Shown piece after piece: positions 33,102 to 42,209 of a stretch of 64,000 nucleotides of DNA. How positions within the stretch are numbered: position 1 is the stretch's first letter; each line of letters starts with the position of its first letter. Source of the stretch: an uncultured Anaerolineales bacterium (lineage in GTDB: Bacteria; Chloroflexota; Anaerolineae; Anaerolineales; UBA6663); contig CALFZO010000006.1 of assembly GCA_937952305.1 (NCBI GenBank), positions 1-64,000 of the forward strand, written 5' to 3'. The notes below the pieces were generated by a model. That model was not told where the DNA came from, ran no database searches, and saw only the letters and a list, made by a program, of their open reading frames with translations. Position numbers and translations under genes: made by a program.

Positions 33102-34409
33102 TCAGCGCACGGCCAGCGGGAGATACACCCGCTGGTTGGCCGTCACCGGCACCAGCACGAAATTCGCCGTGAGGCTGCGCGGCCCCAGCATCGTCACCAG
33201 CAGCGAGCCGGCGCTGCCGTTCGCGTCGCCGCTCCAGCCGGTGAAGACCCAGCCGGCCGCCGGCACGGCCGTCAGCGTCACCAGGCTGCCGTGCGCGTAT
33301 ACGGCCTGGTCCGGGGCGCGGGTCACGGTCCCTTGGCCGACGACGTCCACGGCCAACGCATAGGTGTTGAGCGTGAAGGTCGCCGTCACCACCGTGTCGG
33401 CGGCCAGCGTCAACGCGGCCGGGTTGGCCGAACCGCTCAGGCCGCCGCTCCAGCCCGTAAAAGACCAGCCGGTCGCCGGGGCCGCCGTCACACTGACCGT
33501 GGCGCCGTTCTCGTACTGCGCCTGCGCCGGCGTCCAGCTCACCTGGCCCTGGCCGACGACGGCTGCGCTCAGCGTGCGCAACGGCGGCGAGATCAGGTCC
33601 ACCAGCTGGCGGCCGAGCTGATCGATCTGCGCGGCGCCGCCCGTCACCGCGAACAGGAAGCCGGTAAAGGCGACGTGCTCGCGGGCGTGGTACGGGAAGG
33701 CCTGCAAACCGCGGCCCCCCAACAGCTTCTGGATGTCGATGGCGGCCACCGGCATCACGCGGGCGTAGCCGCGGTCGTTGGCGGCCCCATAGACGCCGCC
33801 GATGAAGTAGCCGCGGTAGCTCAGGGCGCCGCCGTCGGCCGGGTCGTTGATCCGGTCGCCGGGATACCGGTTGTAGTAGCTGTCCGGGCGCAGGACGTAA
33901 CCGCGCGCCCAGTCATCACCGCCGTAGAACCGGTAGTAGCCGCTGCCGCCGCCGCCCGGCGAGCCCTGGTCCAGCACGTCGATGCCATACTTGAGGTAAT
34001 CGATCTGCAGGTAGGGCTGATCCGGGAAGATCGTCACCTCCTGGATCTTGTCGCCGTTGTCCCATTCCAGGCGCACCGTCTTACGGTCCAGGGCGTCGAT
34101 CTTCACCGTCGCCCGCGTCAGCGCGCCGCGCGTGGAGCTGCCATCCAGGTAGCTGCCAGCCTGTTCCTCGTTGCTGCCTTTGATCACGAAGCTGGTCAGC
34201 GGCGAGTGGACCCGGGCCGTATCGTCGTAGCCGTAGCGCACCCGGATCAGGCTGTTCTCCAGAACCGCGTAGAGCTGGCCGTCCCGGTCGCGTCCCACCT
34301 GGACACTGCCCCAGGCGGGCGCGGCCTGCGCGCCGGGGGCCGGCCAGGCCAACAGGGCCAGCGCCGCCACGCACAGACCGCGCCTCAGAATCTCGACAAG
34401 CCGTTTCAT
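33102..34409 (-). CDS. Secreted N-domain protein with two B-repeats and YLP tail
   Basis: 435 residues. Signal peptide ('LCVAALALLAWPAPGAQA') ending near residue 30, then the shared N-domain starting 'AWGSVQVGRDRDGQLYAVLE' and including 'LEWDNGDKIQEVTIFPDQPY' and 'LDQGSPGGGGSGYYRFYGG'. Two InlB-type B-repeats follow ('GWSGGLSGSANPAALTLAAD', 'GWSGDANGSAGSLLV'), and the chain ends RVYLPLAVR. It is about 45-50% similar by eye to its neighbours on both sides across the N-domain. TTG at 34412 directly precedes the ATG and cannot be excluded. The function is unknown; see the paralogue finding. Confidence 0.75.
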   Translation of the reverse strand: MKRLVEILRRGLCVAALALLAWPAPGAQAAPAWGSVQVGRDRDGQLYAVLENSLIRVRYGYDDTARVHSPLTSFVIKGSNEEQAGSYLDGSSTRGALTRATVKIDALDRKTVRLEWDNGDKIQEVTIFPDQPYLQIDYLKYGIDVLDQGSPGGGGSGYYRFYGGDDWARGYVLRPDSYYNRYPGDRINDPADGGALSYRGYFIGGVYGAANDRGYARVMPVAAIDIQKLLGGRGLQAFPYHAREHVAFTGFLFAVTGGAAQIDQLGRQLVDLISPPLRTLSAAVVGQGQVSWTPAQAQYENGATVSVTAAPATGWSFTGWSGGLSGSANPAALTLAADTVVTATFTLNTYALAVDVVGQGTVTRAPDQAVYAHGSLVTLTAVPAAGWVFTGWSGDANGSAGSLLVTMLGPRSLTANFVLVPVTANQRVYLPLAVR

Positions 34410-34446
34410 CAACCTAACCCCTTACGAGCGCGGCGCTATCTCCGGC

Positions 34447-35736
34447 TCACCGCCCGGCGACGGGCAGGTACAGCACCACCCCGCCCGTCTGCGGCACTAG
34501 CCCAAAAGTCGCCGTGATCGTCTTGTTGGCGTTCATGACGACCGAGACCGGGTTCTGCGTCCCGGTCAGGTCGCCGCTCCAACCAGTAAATTGCCAGCCC
34601 GGCGCCGCGGCGGCGGTGAGCGTCACCGACTCGCCCGGCGCGTAGCTGGTCTTGTCCGGATTGCGGGTCACCGAACCACCGCCGCTGACCGACAAGTTCA
34701 AGACTGGGCCGCCCGGCGCGGCCGTCGTGGCCGTGGCCGTGCGCGTGGCGGTCGCGGTCGGCGTGCGTGTGAACGTGGCCGTCGGGTTGGCGACGGTCGT
34801 GCTCGTCGCGGTGCGCGTGGCCGTCGCCGTGGGCGTGCGTGTGCGCGTGGCCGTCGGCTGCGGCGTGGATGTGGGCGGGGTAGAGCCGCCGGCCGCATCC
34901 ACGATGGCGCGGCCGCGCGAGACGACGCCGTCCGCGCCGCCGGTCACCGCGTACAGCCAGGAGCGATAAGCGGTTCGGCTGCCGCTGCAGAAGCGCGGAT
35001 ACCACTCAAAGCCCTTGCTGAACAGCAGCTTGACGATGTCGTTGGTCACCACCGGGATGACGCGCCCAAAGCCGCGCCCGTTGCTGCCGTAGATGCCGCC
35101 GATGAAATAGCCCTTGTAGTTCAGGCTGCCGCCATTTGTCGGGTCGTCGTAGCCCGTGTCACAGCGGTTGTAGTAGCTCTTCGGATACAGGTCGTACCCG
35201 CGGATCCAGCCTTCCGAGCCGCTGAACTTGTAAGTGCCGGAGCTCTGGCCGCCCGGCGAGCCCTGCTCGACGATGTTCACGTAGTAATCGAAGTAGTCGA
35301 TCTGGATATACGGCTGGTCCGCGAAGATCGTTACCTCCTGGACCTTCTGGCTGCCGTTGTTGTTGTTCGGGTCCTTCCACTCGAGGCGCACGGTCTTGCG
35401 GTCGTCGCCGTCATACTTCACATACGCATTCGTCGCGGCCCGCATGCCGGAAGCAGCGTCCAGATAGAAGCCAGCCTGATCTTCGTTCGCGCTCTTAATG
35501 ATGAAGTCCAGGATGGCGGTCTGGCCGTAGTTCTCCGAGAAATAGCCGTAGCGCACGCGAATCTGGCTGTTCTCCAAGGTGGCGTAATAGTTGCCGTTGC
35601 CGTCCTTGCCCGCGCTCACCGTACCCCAGTCGCCGGGCGCGGCCCGCGCCGGCAGGCCGCCGGACAGGAAGGCGCCCCCGGCCAGGCCCACGATCAGCGC
35701 GCCGATCAAGATTGTGCGCAGCCAACGCTTTCTCAT
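34447..35736 (-). CDS. Secreted N-domain protein with TP linker, B-repeat and YLP tail
   Basis: 429 residues. Signal peptide ('ILIGALIVGLAGGAFLSGGL'), N-domain (begins 'DWGTVSAGKDGNGNYYATLE', contains 'LEWKDPNNNNGSQKVQEVTI' and 'YPKSYYNRCDTGYDDPTNGG'), then a TPTATATRTAT linker of about 50 residues, one InlB-type B-repeat ('GWSGDLTGTQNPVSVVMNAN') and the end VLYLPVAGR. The linker is in the position where the other two paralogues have direct domain joins, so domains have been shuffled. CAGGAGA precedes the ATG. It is the shortest full example of the family. Confidence 0.75.
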   Translation of the reverse strand: MRKRWLRTILIGALIVGLAGGAFLSGGLPARAAPGDWGTVSAGKDGNGNYYATLENSQIRVRYGYFSENYGQTAILDFIIKSANEDQAGFYLDAASGMRAATNAYVKYDGDDRKTVRLEWKDPNNNNGSQKVQEVTIFADQPYIQIDYFDYYVNIVEQGSPGGQSSGTYKFSGSEGWIRGYDLYPKSYYNRCDTGYDDPTNGGSLNYKGYFIGGIYGSNGRGFGRVIPVVTNDIVKLLFSKGFEWYPRFCSGSRTAYRSWLYAVTGGADGVVSRGRAIVDAAGGSTPPTSTPQPTATRTRTPTATATRTATSTTVANPTATFTRTPTATATRTATATTAAPGGPVLNLSVSGGGSVTRNPDKTSYAPGESVTLTAAAAPGWQFTGWSGDLTGTQNPVSVVMNANKTITATFGLVPQTGGVVLYLPVAGR

Positions 35737-35887
35737 TGTGAAGTCTCCTGTGGTTGTACCAATCTAGATGCGGTCACGCCCCCGGTCTCCCCACCGGTCG
35801 GTCCGGGCGTCCGCCTTCACACTACTCCGATTTCCAGCGCGATAACACCCCCCGCTCGGGGGATGCCGGCGCCGCGGCAACCACGCG

Positions 35888-38596
35888 TTAATCGCGCCGC
35901 ACGGCCATGGCGGCGCGGACCAGCCGCCCGGCGGCGGCGCCGCCCGCCCCGTTGCGCACCACCGGCAGATAGACCGTCCGGGTCGTCTGGGTAAAGGTTG
36001 CGGTGACGCTGCGCGCCGCCGCCATGGTCACGTTGGCCGGGTTGGTCGTCCCGGTCAGGTCGCCGCTCCAGCCGGCAAAAGCCCAGCCGTCCGCGGGCAC
36101 GGCCGTCACGGTCACAGTGCTGCCCTGGGCGTAGCTGGCCTGGTCCGGCGAGCGCGTCACGGCGCCAGCGCCGACGACGGCCGTCGTCAGCGGGTAATAG
36201 TTCTGGGCGAAGGTGGCGGTCACGGTCTGCGTCGCGGTCATGACCACCTGGGCCGGGTTGACTGCGCCGCCCAGGGCGCCGCTCCAATTCACGAAGGACC
36301 AACCCGGCGCCGGGACGGCCGTCACGGTCACGGCCTGGCCGCAGGTGTACGTGGCCTCGTCCGGGTCGCGGGTGACGCTGCCGCTGCCGACCACGCCCGC
36401 GTTGAGCGCGGGGCCGCCGCCCGGAGCGTCTTCGAGATTGACGGGCGCGACGCTGTTGAAGGCGTAGTCCACGAGCGCGGTGTGGGCCGGGGCGTCCGAG
36501 CCAGCCTGCCGGCTGGCCAGATTGGCCGCGAACACGCCCGCGCGCGACACCGCGATCGTGGTGTAGAACGGGCCGACCTGGGTCCAGTCTTGGCCGTCGG
36601 TGGAATAATAGACCGTCCACTGGTTGCCGAATTCGCGCTCGACCCACAGATACAACGGCGCCGCGTTCTGCAGGGCTGGCACGGCCACGCTCAGACGCGG
36701 CTCCTCGGCGCCGTTATCCAGCACGCGGGCGCCGTAGACGAGCGTGCCGGTGACCACCGACCGGAACTCCACCCGCACCAGGTTGCCGCCGTCCTGCTCG
36801 AACAGGAAACCCTGGGCCTGGCCCGGCGTGGTCAAGGCCGAGTCAAAGCGCGCGGTCAGGGCCAGGTGCTTATCCGGCACCGGCTGCATCAGGCGCGGCA
36901 CCCAGATGGCTCCGGCGCTGACGGGATGCGGCGTGCCGGCCGGCACCGCCAGCACGGCGCGCGCCGCCCCGCTGTAACCGCCGGTCAGGCTGAGCGGCGT
37001 GTCGGCCAGCGGATCAGTGTACGTCCAGGGCGCTGGACCCAGGGCGCAACGGTTGAAGTCGTCGGAGGTCAGGTCCGCGGCCGCGAAGCCGGACGTGGAC
37101 GCCAGCGTCCGGAACGTCAGATCGCTGGTGGTGGCGGTCTGGTTGCTGGCGTCCACGGCCGTGATCTGGAAGTGGTACTCGGTGTCCGGCGTCAGGCCGG
37201 TGAGGGCGAGGGCGCGCTGAAACCCGTAGCTGCTGCTGGTGACGTTGCCTGTGTACGCGGCCGTGAGGCCGTAGTCCACGCGGGCGGTGGCGGCTTCGTC
37301 CGTGGTCCACAGGACGGTGACGCTATTGGCGCGGCGCGCCACGCGCACATCGCCGATCACGGGCGGCGTCGTATCCGCAAACGGTCCGGGTGTCACCGTC
37401 AGGTCGCCGAACGTGGCGTCCACGTGATGGGCCACCAGCGCTAGTCCGCCGCTGGCGACCTCAGTTTGATCCAGGCCCTGCAGGAGCCAGGCGGCCGGCT
37501 CGGGCTGCCCGGCCTCCCAGACCTTAAAGCGGTAGACGGCGCGTCCGCCGGACAGTGTCTCGACGCGCAGCTTCCAATAGTACGGCACGCCGAGTTCCAG
37601 CTTGCGCCCGCTGACGTCGCGGGCCAGCGTCGATTTGTCGTCGTTGATGAAAAAGGTGCCGTAGTTGGCGCTCCAGTCGTACCAGCCGGAGGCGCCCAGC
37701 GGCGCCCAGCCGCATTTGGGCTGAGCGCAAACCACGGGGTCGTCGCTGTGGCCGCGCCAGCGCGCCACCAGGCCGACGCCGGGCCCGGTGCTGATCGGGT
37801 TGAAGCCGCCGGTGTCGATGGCGTGGACCGTGATCAGCACCGTCGCCTCATAATCGGTCCAGGTGCTCAACCCGCCCAGCGCCAGCGTGCGGTCGTAATC
37901 CAGCACCTGCGGCCGGATGCCGGCGGCGCTGTGGCTCCACTCGCCGTCCACCACCTGCAGCGCCGTCTGCAGGTTGGTGACATTGTCCCAGTCGAGGGTG
38001 TACGTTGTGGGCCAATTGGCGCCGGCCGTGTATTGGACGGTCACCGTCTGGACGGTCTGATTGCTGAGCGTGTCTTGGGCGGTGACGACGACTTGATTGC
38101 TGCCGTTGAGCAGGGAGGCGGTGGCCAGATCGATGTTGAAATCGCCGGCCTGGGCCAGGCGCCGGTTGTCCGGGCCGAGCGACAGGCCGACGGCCGACCC
38201 GCCGTTGAGGCGGTACGTCAGCGACGCGACGCCGTCCGCGTCGGCGGCGTTGCCCAGGACGTTGACCCAGCCCTGCGGTGTGCCGGGCTGGCCGAAGGTC
38301 TGGTTGAGGCCGTAGAAGAACGTCAGCGTCGGCCCGCCGGGGCCGGAGGTCACCGGGCAGGCGTCGGGCGTCCCCGCGTCGCAGCCCGCCAGCGAGGCCG
38401 CGGCCGAGACAGCGGGCGCCGCGGGCAGGGCAGCCAGATCCTCCGGCGTGCAGTTGCGCGTGGCGAACGGCTGGCAGCTCTGGTCGGCGGGCGGCGGCTC
38501 GGCCGGGACCGGCTCATCGGCAAACGCCGGCGCGGCGAGAGCCAGGCTGGCCCACACCAGGGCACACCCCCAAAGGCTGAAGCGCATCCAACGCAT
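35888..38596 (-). CDS. Large secreted protein with LamG-like, fibronectin III and B-repeat domains
   Basis: 902 residues. A signal peptide ends near PAFADEP. A bacterial Ig-like part ('GWVNVLGNAADADGVASLTY') is followed by a LamG/ConA-like domain ('LDWDNVTNLQTALQVVDGEW'), a fibronectin III domain beginning 'TTPPVIGDVRVARRANSVTV', a second LamG/DUF1349-like domain with 'YLWVEREFGNQWTVYYSTDG', and two B-repeats ('NWSGALGGAVNPAQVVM', 'GWSGDLTGTTNPANVTMAAA'). It ends TVYLPVVRNG plus about 20 residues. It lacks the N-domain of the other three. Likely surface or matrix protein. ATG at 38596 is preferred; the Met at 38641 would overlap the glycosyltransferase gene. Confidence 0.78.
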   Translation of the reverse strand: MRWMRFSLWGCALVWASLALAAPAFADEPVPAEPPPADQSCQPFATRNCTPEDLAALPAAPAVSAAASLAGCDAGTPDACPVTSGPGGPTLTFFYGLNQTFGQPGTPQGWVNVLGNAADADGVASLTYRLNGGSAVGLSLGPDNRRLAQAGDFNIDLATASLLNGSNQVVVTAQDTLSNQTVQTVTVQYTAGANWPTTYTLDWDNVTNLQTALQVVDGEWSHSAAGIRPQVLDYDRTLALGGLSTWTDYEATVLITVHAIDTGGFNPISTGPGVGLVARWRGHSDDPVVCAQPKCGWAPLGASGWYDWSANYGTFFINDDKSTLARDVSGRKLELGVPYYWKLRVETLSGGRAVYRFKVWEAGQPEPAAWLLQGLDQTEVASGGLALVAHHVDATFGDLTVTPGPFADTTPPVIGDVRVARRANSVTVLWTTDEAATARVDYGLTAAYTGNVTSSSYGFQRALALTGLTPDTEYHFQITAVDASNQTATTSDLTFRTLASTSGFAAADLTSDDFNRCALGPAPWTYTDPLADTPLSLTGGYSGAARAVLAVPAGTPHPVSAGAIWVPRLMQPVPDKHLALTARFDSALTTPGQAQGFLFEQDGGNLVRVEFRSVVTGTLVYGARVLDNGAEEPRLSVAVPALQNAAPLYLWVEREFGNQWTVYYSTDGQDWTQVGPFYTTIAVSRAGVFAANLASRQAGSDAPAHTALVDYAFNSVAPVNLEDAPGGGPALNAGVVGSGSVTRDPDEATYTCGQAVTVTAVPAPGWSFVNWSGALGGAVNPAQVVMTATQTVTATFAQNYYPLTTAVVGAGAVTRSPDQASYAQGSTVTVTAVPADGWAFAGWSGDLTGTTNPANVTMAAARSVTATFTQTTRTVYLPVVRNGAGGAAAGRLVRAAMAVRRD

Positions 38597-38637
38597 AACG
38601 TCTCTGCCCGTTACCTTTACGATTCGGACTGCCGACC

Positions 38638-39876
38638 TCAAGCGAGGCCCTGGTACAAGCGCCGCCAGTCTTCGGCCACCCGCTCCCAGCTATAGTGGGC
38701 CTGGGCATGCTCGCGCCCGGCCTGACCCATCCGTTGCCGTCCGGCCTCGTCGGCCAGCACGCCGCGCACCGCCTCCGTCAGCGCCGCCACATCGCCGCGC
38801 TCCACCAGCCGCCCGGCCCCGCTGCCCTCGACGATCTCAGGCATCCCGCCGATACGCGTCGCGATCACGGGCACGCCGCTGGCCATCGCCTCGATGAGGC
38901 TCATCCCGAAGGACTCGCTGTACGACGGGTTGACGAGCACGTCCGCCTGCTGATAGGCCGCCACCATGCCCGGATAAGGCAGCACGCCCCAGAACCGCAC
39001 CCGTCCCTCCAGGCCGGCCTCCGCCAGGTAGTGCTGGAGATAAGCACCGTAGTCAGTCGCCGTCCGGCCATCGTAGAAACGCGCCAGGTCGGCCACGGCG
39101 GCGTCCGCGCTCAGGCTCAGCAGGAAATCCAGCGACAGCGGCCGCCGGGCTCCGACGATGTCCAGGTGCAGGCCGGGATCCTCCGCCGCCAGCGCCCGGA
39201 AGGCCGCCAGCAGATCGTGCACGCCTTTTTCCGGCGAGACGCGGCCCACGAACAGCACGCGCCGGCAGCCGTTGGCCGGCGGCCGCGCGCCGGCCGCGAA
39301 CGCCGGCACATCGACGCCGTTCGGCACCGTCCGGCACCGGTCGGCGTACTCGGGGAAACGCGCCCGGATCGTCTCGGTCAGGTAGGCGCTGACGCCGACG
39401 ATGCGGTGGGCCTGGCGCAGCCGCGGCGCAATCACGGCCCGCGGGCTCTGCGTCAGCCACTCACAGTGCATGTGCAGCACCAGCCGCGCCGCCGGATTGA
39501 ACGCGCGCAGGATCGGCAGGAACTGCGAGTAATTGGGCACATGGATGACGTCGCAGCGGCGGGCGCGCGCGTCCAGCGCCACGGCCAGCGCGTAATCCAG
39601 GGCCTGCCACGGCGCCGCATAAGATTGCGCCGCCCGCCGCTCGAACAGGCGCACCAGCCGCCGTAGACCGGGCACCTCACGCACTTCCGGCAGCCGGCGG
39701 ATCTCCAGACCATCCGCGTGCTCGACGGCCGGTTGCGATCCCCCGCGCCGCGCGTAGACCAGCACCTCCGCCGAGCGCGCCAGGCGCCGCCCGACCTCGT
39801 GCAGGCCGATCATGATCGAGCTGTCCGGCGGCAGCGTGAAGCGCCCGATCGGCTGGTTAACGAGCGCGACCTTCAT
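38638..39876 (-). CDS. Glycosyltransferase family 4
   Basis: 412 residues. 'MKVALVNQPIGRFTLPPDSS' at the start, 'RRVLFVGRVSPEKGVHDLLA' opening the C-terminal domain, 'VNPSYSESFGMSLIEAMASG' with the E-x7-E helix, and 'VAEDWRRLY' at the end are all GT4 features. The protein probably adds a sugar early in the unit, since the gene lies next to the CDP-sugar cassette. It precedes the first secreted-protein gene. GGAG is nine bases before the ATG. Confidence 0.88.
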   Translation of the reverse strand: MKVALVNQPIGRFTLPPDSSIMIGLHEVGRRLARSAEVLVYARRGGSQPAVEHADGLEIRRLPEVREVPGLRRLVRLFERRAAQSYAAPWQALDYALAVALDARARRCDVIHVPNYSQFLPILRAFNPAARLVLHMHCEWLTQSPRAVIAPRLRQAHRIVGVSAYLTETIRARFPEYADRCRTVPNGVDVPAFAAGARPPANGCRRVLFVGRVSPEKGVHDLLAAFRALAAEDPGLHLDIVGARRPLSLDFLLSLSADAAVADLARFYDGRTATDYGAYLQHYLAEAGLEGRVRFWGVLPYPGMVAAYQQADVLVNPSYSESFGMSLIEAMASGVPVIATRIGGMPEIVEGSGAGRLVERGDVAALTEAVRGVLADEAGRQRMGQAGREHAQAHYSWERVAEDWRRLYQGLA

Positions 39877-39903
39877 CCGGCGCTTCTCCGCCCGGCGGCC
39901 GCC

Positions 39904-41133
39904 TCAGACGATGGCCGGCTGCGGGACCGGCACAATGAAGCGGCCGCCCTGGCGCCGGTATTCATCCTGCTGCTGCATGATCTCCTTGGAAAAGTTCCAG
40001 GCCAGGAGCAGGACGTAGTCCGGTTTGTCGTCCAACAGTTTGGCCGGCGGCAGGATGGGCAGGTGGTTGCCGCCCATATAGCGGCCCTGCTTGAACGGGT
40101 TCAGGTCCACCACGTAGTCCACCAGCCCGCCGTCGATGCCGCAATAGCTCAGCAGCGTCGTCGCCTTGGCGGCGGCGCCATAGGCCGCGATCCGACGGCC
40201 CTGGCCCTTAAGCTCGCGCAGCAGGCCGATCAGCTCCTGCTTGATGGCCTGAACGCGGCGCGCGAAGTCGCGGTAATAGTCGGCGCGGTCCACGCCGGCG
40301 GCGCGCTCGTGGGCCAACAGCGTCGTCACGCCCTCGCGCGGCGCCGCCTGGTGCTCCACGAACAGCCGCAGCGAGCCGCCGTGGATGGGCGTGCGCTGGA
40401 CGTCGTTGAGGTACAGGCCGTGCCGGCGGAAGAGCCGGTCCAGCGCCGTCACCGAGAAGTAGCACAGGTGCTGGTGATAGATGGTGTCGAACTCGCAGTG
40501 CTCCACCAGGTCCACGACGTACGGGCACTCGATCACGGCCGCGCCGTCGTCCTTGAGGACGGTGCCGAGGCCGGCCACGAAGCCGTTCAGGTCCGGCACA
40601 TGCGCCAGGACGTTGTTGGCCAGGAAGACATCGGCCAGCCGGCCCTCAGCGCGCAGGCGCTGCGCCAGCTCGCGCGTGAAGAACGTGATCAGCGTCGGGA
40701 TGCCGGCCTTCTGCGCGGCCTGGGCCGGCGGCTTGGCCGGGTCGATGCCCAGCACCGGGATGCCGCGCTCCATGAAGTTGCGCAGCATGTAGCCGTCGTT
40801 GCTGGCCGCTTCCACCACCAGGCTGTTCGGGCCGAGCGGGCGCGTCTCCAGCAGGTGCTGGGCGCTCGCGCGGAAGTGGGCCAGCAGCGCTTTGGACACC
40901 GACGAGAAGTACGGGTAGTCCCGGCCGAACAGGATCTCGGGATCCACCGACACCGTGATCTGGACCAGCGCGCAGTGCGGGCAGAAGGCCAGGTCTAACG
41001 GCGCCGTGATCTCGGGCTGCTGGAGCTGCTCCGGGGTGAGGAGGGCGTCGGCCAGGGGCGTGACGCCGAGCGAAAGCACCGGCTCCAGACCGGTCTGGCC
41101 GCAGGCCCGGCAGGGCAAGGTGGCGATATCCAT
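39904..41133 (-). CDS. Sugar C-methyltransferase (TylC3-like) of the CDP-sugar cassette
   Basis: 409 residues. Zinc ribbon CRAC (near residue 8) and CPHC (near 53), then the 'ILFGRDYPYFSSVS' segment typical of NDP-hexose 3-C-methyltransferases, the SAM loop LVVEAASNDGYML, and a C-terminal domain with 'RIAAYGAAAKATTLLSYCGI'. It should transfer a methyl group from SAM to a 4-keto CDP-sugar, forming a branched sugar. It is closer to the classical TylC3/EvaC pattern than the two paralogues at 27494-29855. It follows the SDR gene by 13 nt. ATG at 41133 has GGAGG. Confidence 0.87.
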   Translation of the reverse strand: MDIATLPCRACGQTGLEPVLSLGVTPLADALLTPEQLQQPEITAPLDLAFCPHCALVQITVSVDPEILFGRDYPYFSSVSKALLAHFRASAQHLLETRPLGPNSLVVEAASNDGYMLRNFMERGIPVLGIDPAKPPAQAAQKAGIPTLITFFTRELAQRLRAEGRLADVFLANNVLAHVPDLNGFVAGLGTVLKDDGAAVIECPYVVDLVEHCEFDTIYHQHLCYFSVTALDRLFRRHGLYLNDVQRTPIHGGSLRLFVEHQAAPREGVTTLLAHERAAGVDRADYYRDFARRVQAIKQELIGLLRELKGQGRRIAAYGAAAKATTLLSYCGIDGGLVDYVVDLNPFKQGRYMGGNHLPILPPAKLLDDKPDYVLLLAWNFSKEIMQQQDEYRRQGGRFIVPVPQPAIV

Positions 41134-41146
41134 ACGTGCCTCCACT

Positions 41147-42205
41147 TCAGGCTGTCAGCGCCGGCGACTCGGCCCGCCAGCGCAGGTCTTGCTCCAGCCG
41201 GCCGGAGGCCAGCAGCTGCTTGATGTGGGCCACGCGCTTGTAGCGCTCGCCTTCGAACTCGTCCAAGGTCAACCCCACGCGCTGATAGGCCTCGTACAGC
41301 TCCTGCGCGCCCTTGCGCGCGTCCCACTGCGGCTGGAAGGCGGGCACCAGCCGGGGCAGCCGATCACAGTTGACGCGGTAGTTGCGCTTGTCTGGCGAGG
41401 CGTCCGAGGCGTATTCCACCACGCTGCCGGGCACGGTCGCCTTGACGATCTCGGCCAGCTCGCGGATGCGGTAGTTGTCGGCGGTCCGGCCGACGTTGAA
41501 GCCCTGGTTGTGGACCACCTCGCGCGGCGCCGTCAGCACGGCCACAAAGGCGCGGGCCATATCCTCGACATGGACGATCGGGCGCCACGGGCTGCCGTCG
41601 CTCTTGAGGAAGACGCGCCCGGTGGTATAGGCCCAGGCCACCAGGTTGTTGAGCACCAGGTCAAAGCGCAGGCGCGGCGAGACACCGTAGGCCGTGGACG
41701 AGCGCAGGAAGACCGGCGTGAACATGTCGTCGGCCAGCGGGGCCACGTCCCGCTCCACCCGCACCTTGGATTCGCCGTACGGTGTCACCGGGTTAAACGT
41801 CGAGGTCTCGTCGATCCAGTCGTCGCCGGCGGCGCCGTAGTTACTGCACGACGAGGAAAACACGAAGCGCCGGAGGCCGACCTGCTTGGCCAACTGCGCC
41901 AGGCGCACCGAGGCCAGGTGGTTGATCTCGTAGGTCAGGCTGGGGTTGAGGTCGCCGAGCGGGTCGTTAGACAGGCCGGCCAGGTGCAGCATGGCCTCGG
42001 CCTCGACCGCCCGCAGGTCGGCGGCCGTGACATCGCGGATGTCTTTGCGGATCTCCGGGACCGGGATGAGCTGGGCCGGGTCGCCGAAAGTCGACGCCTC
42101 GTACAGGTCGCTGTCCAGGCCGATGACGCTGTGGCCGGCCTGGGTAAGCAGGCGCACCAAGACCGTGCCGACGTAACCTTTGTGTCCGGTGACGATGACG
42201 CGCAT
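41147..42205 (-). CDS. NAD-dependent sugar-nucleotide epimerase/dehydratase (extended SDR)
   Basis: 352 residues. Rossmann loop TGHKGYVGT at residues 6-14, a conserved substrate-side 'SSSCSNYG', and the catalytic YxxxK as YGESK. This is an extended short-chain dehydrogenase acting on a nucleotide sugar. Lying between rfbF and a C-methyltransferase gene, it most likely works on CDP-glucose or its 4-keto product, as dehydratase, epimerase or reductase; sequence alone does not decide. The frame extends upstream to 42394, but ATG at 42205 has GGGAGT and starts the conserved protein. The upstream rfbF stop is 4 nt away. Confidence 0.87.
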   Translation of the reverse strand: MRVIVTGHKGYVGTVLVRLLTQAGHSVIGLDSDLYEASTFGDPAQLIPVPEIRKDIRDVTAADLRAVEAEAMLHLAGLSNDPLGDLNPSLTYEINHLASVRLAQLAKQVGLRRFVFSSSCSNYGAAGDDWIDETSTFNPVTPYGESKVRVERDVAPLADDMFTPVFLRSSTAYGVSPRLRFDLVLNNLVAWAYTTGRVFLKSDGSPWRPIVHVEDMARAFVAVLTAPREVVHNQGFNVGRTADNYRIRELAEIVKATVPGSVVEYASDASPDKRNYRVNCDRLPRLVPAFQPQWDARKGAQELYEAYQRVGLTLDEFEGERYKRVAHIKQLLASGRLEQDLRWRAESPALTA

Positions 42206-42209
42206 TGTT

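Noticed and set aside
34600..34900. Repetitive DNA in the TP linker region considered as a CRISPR or tandem-repeat array
   Set aside because: The period is codon-like and irregular, encodes the TPTAT linker, and there are no unique spacers.
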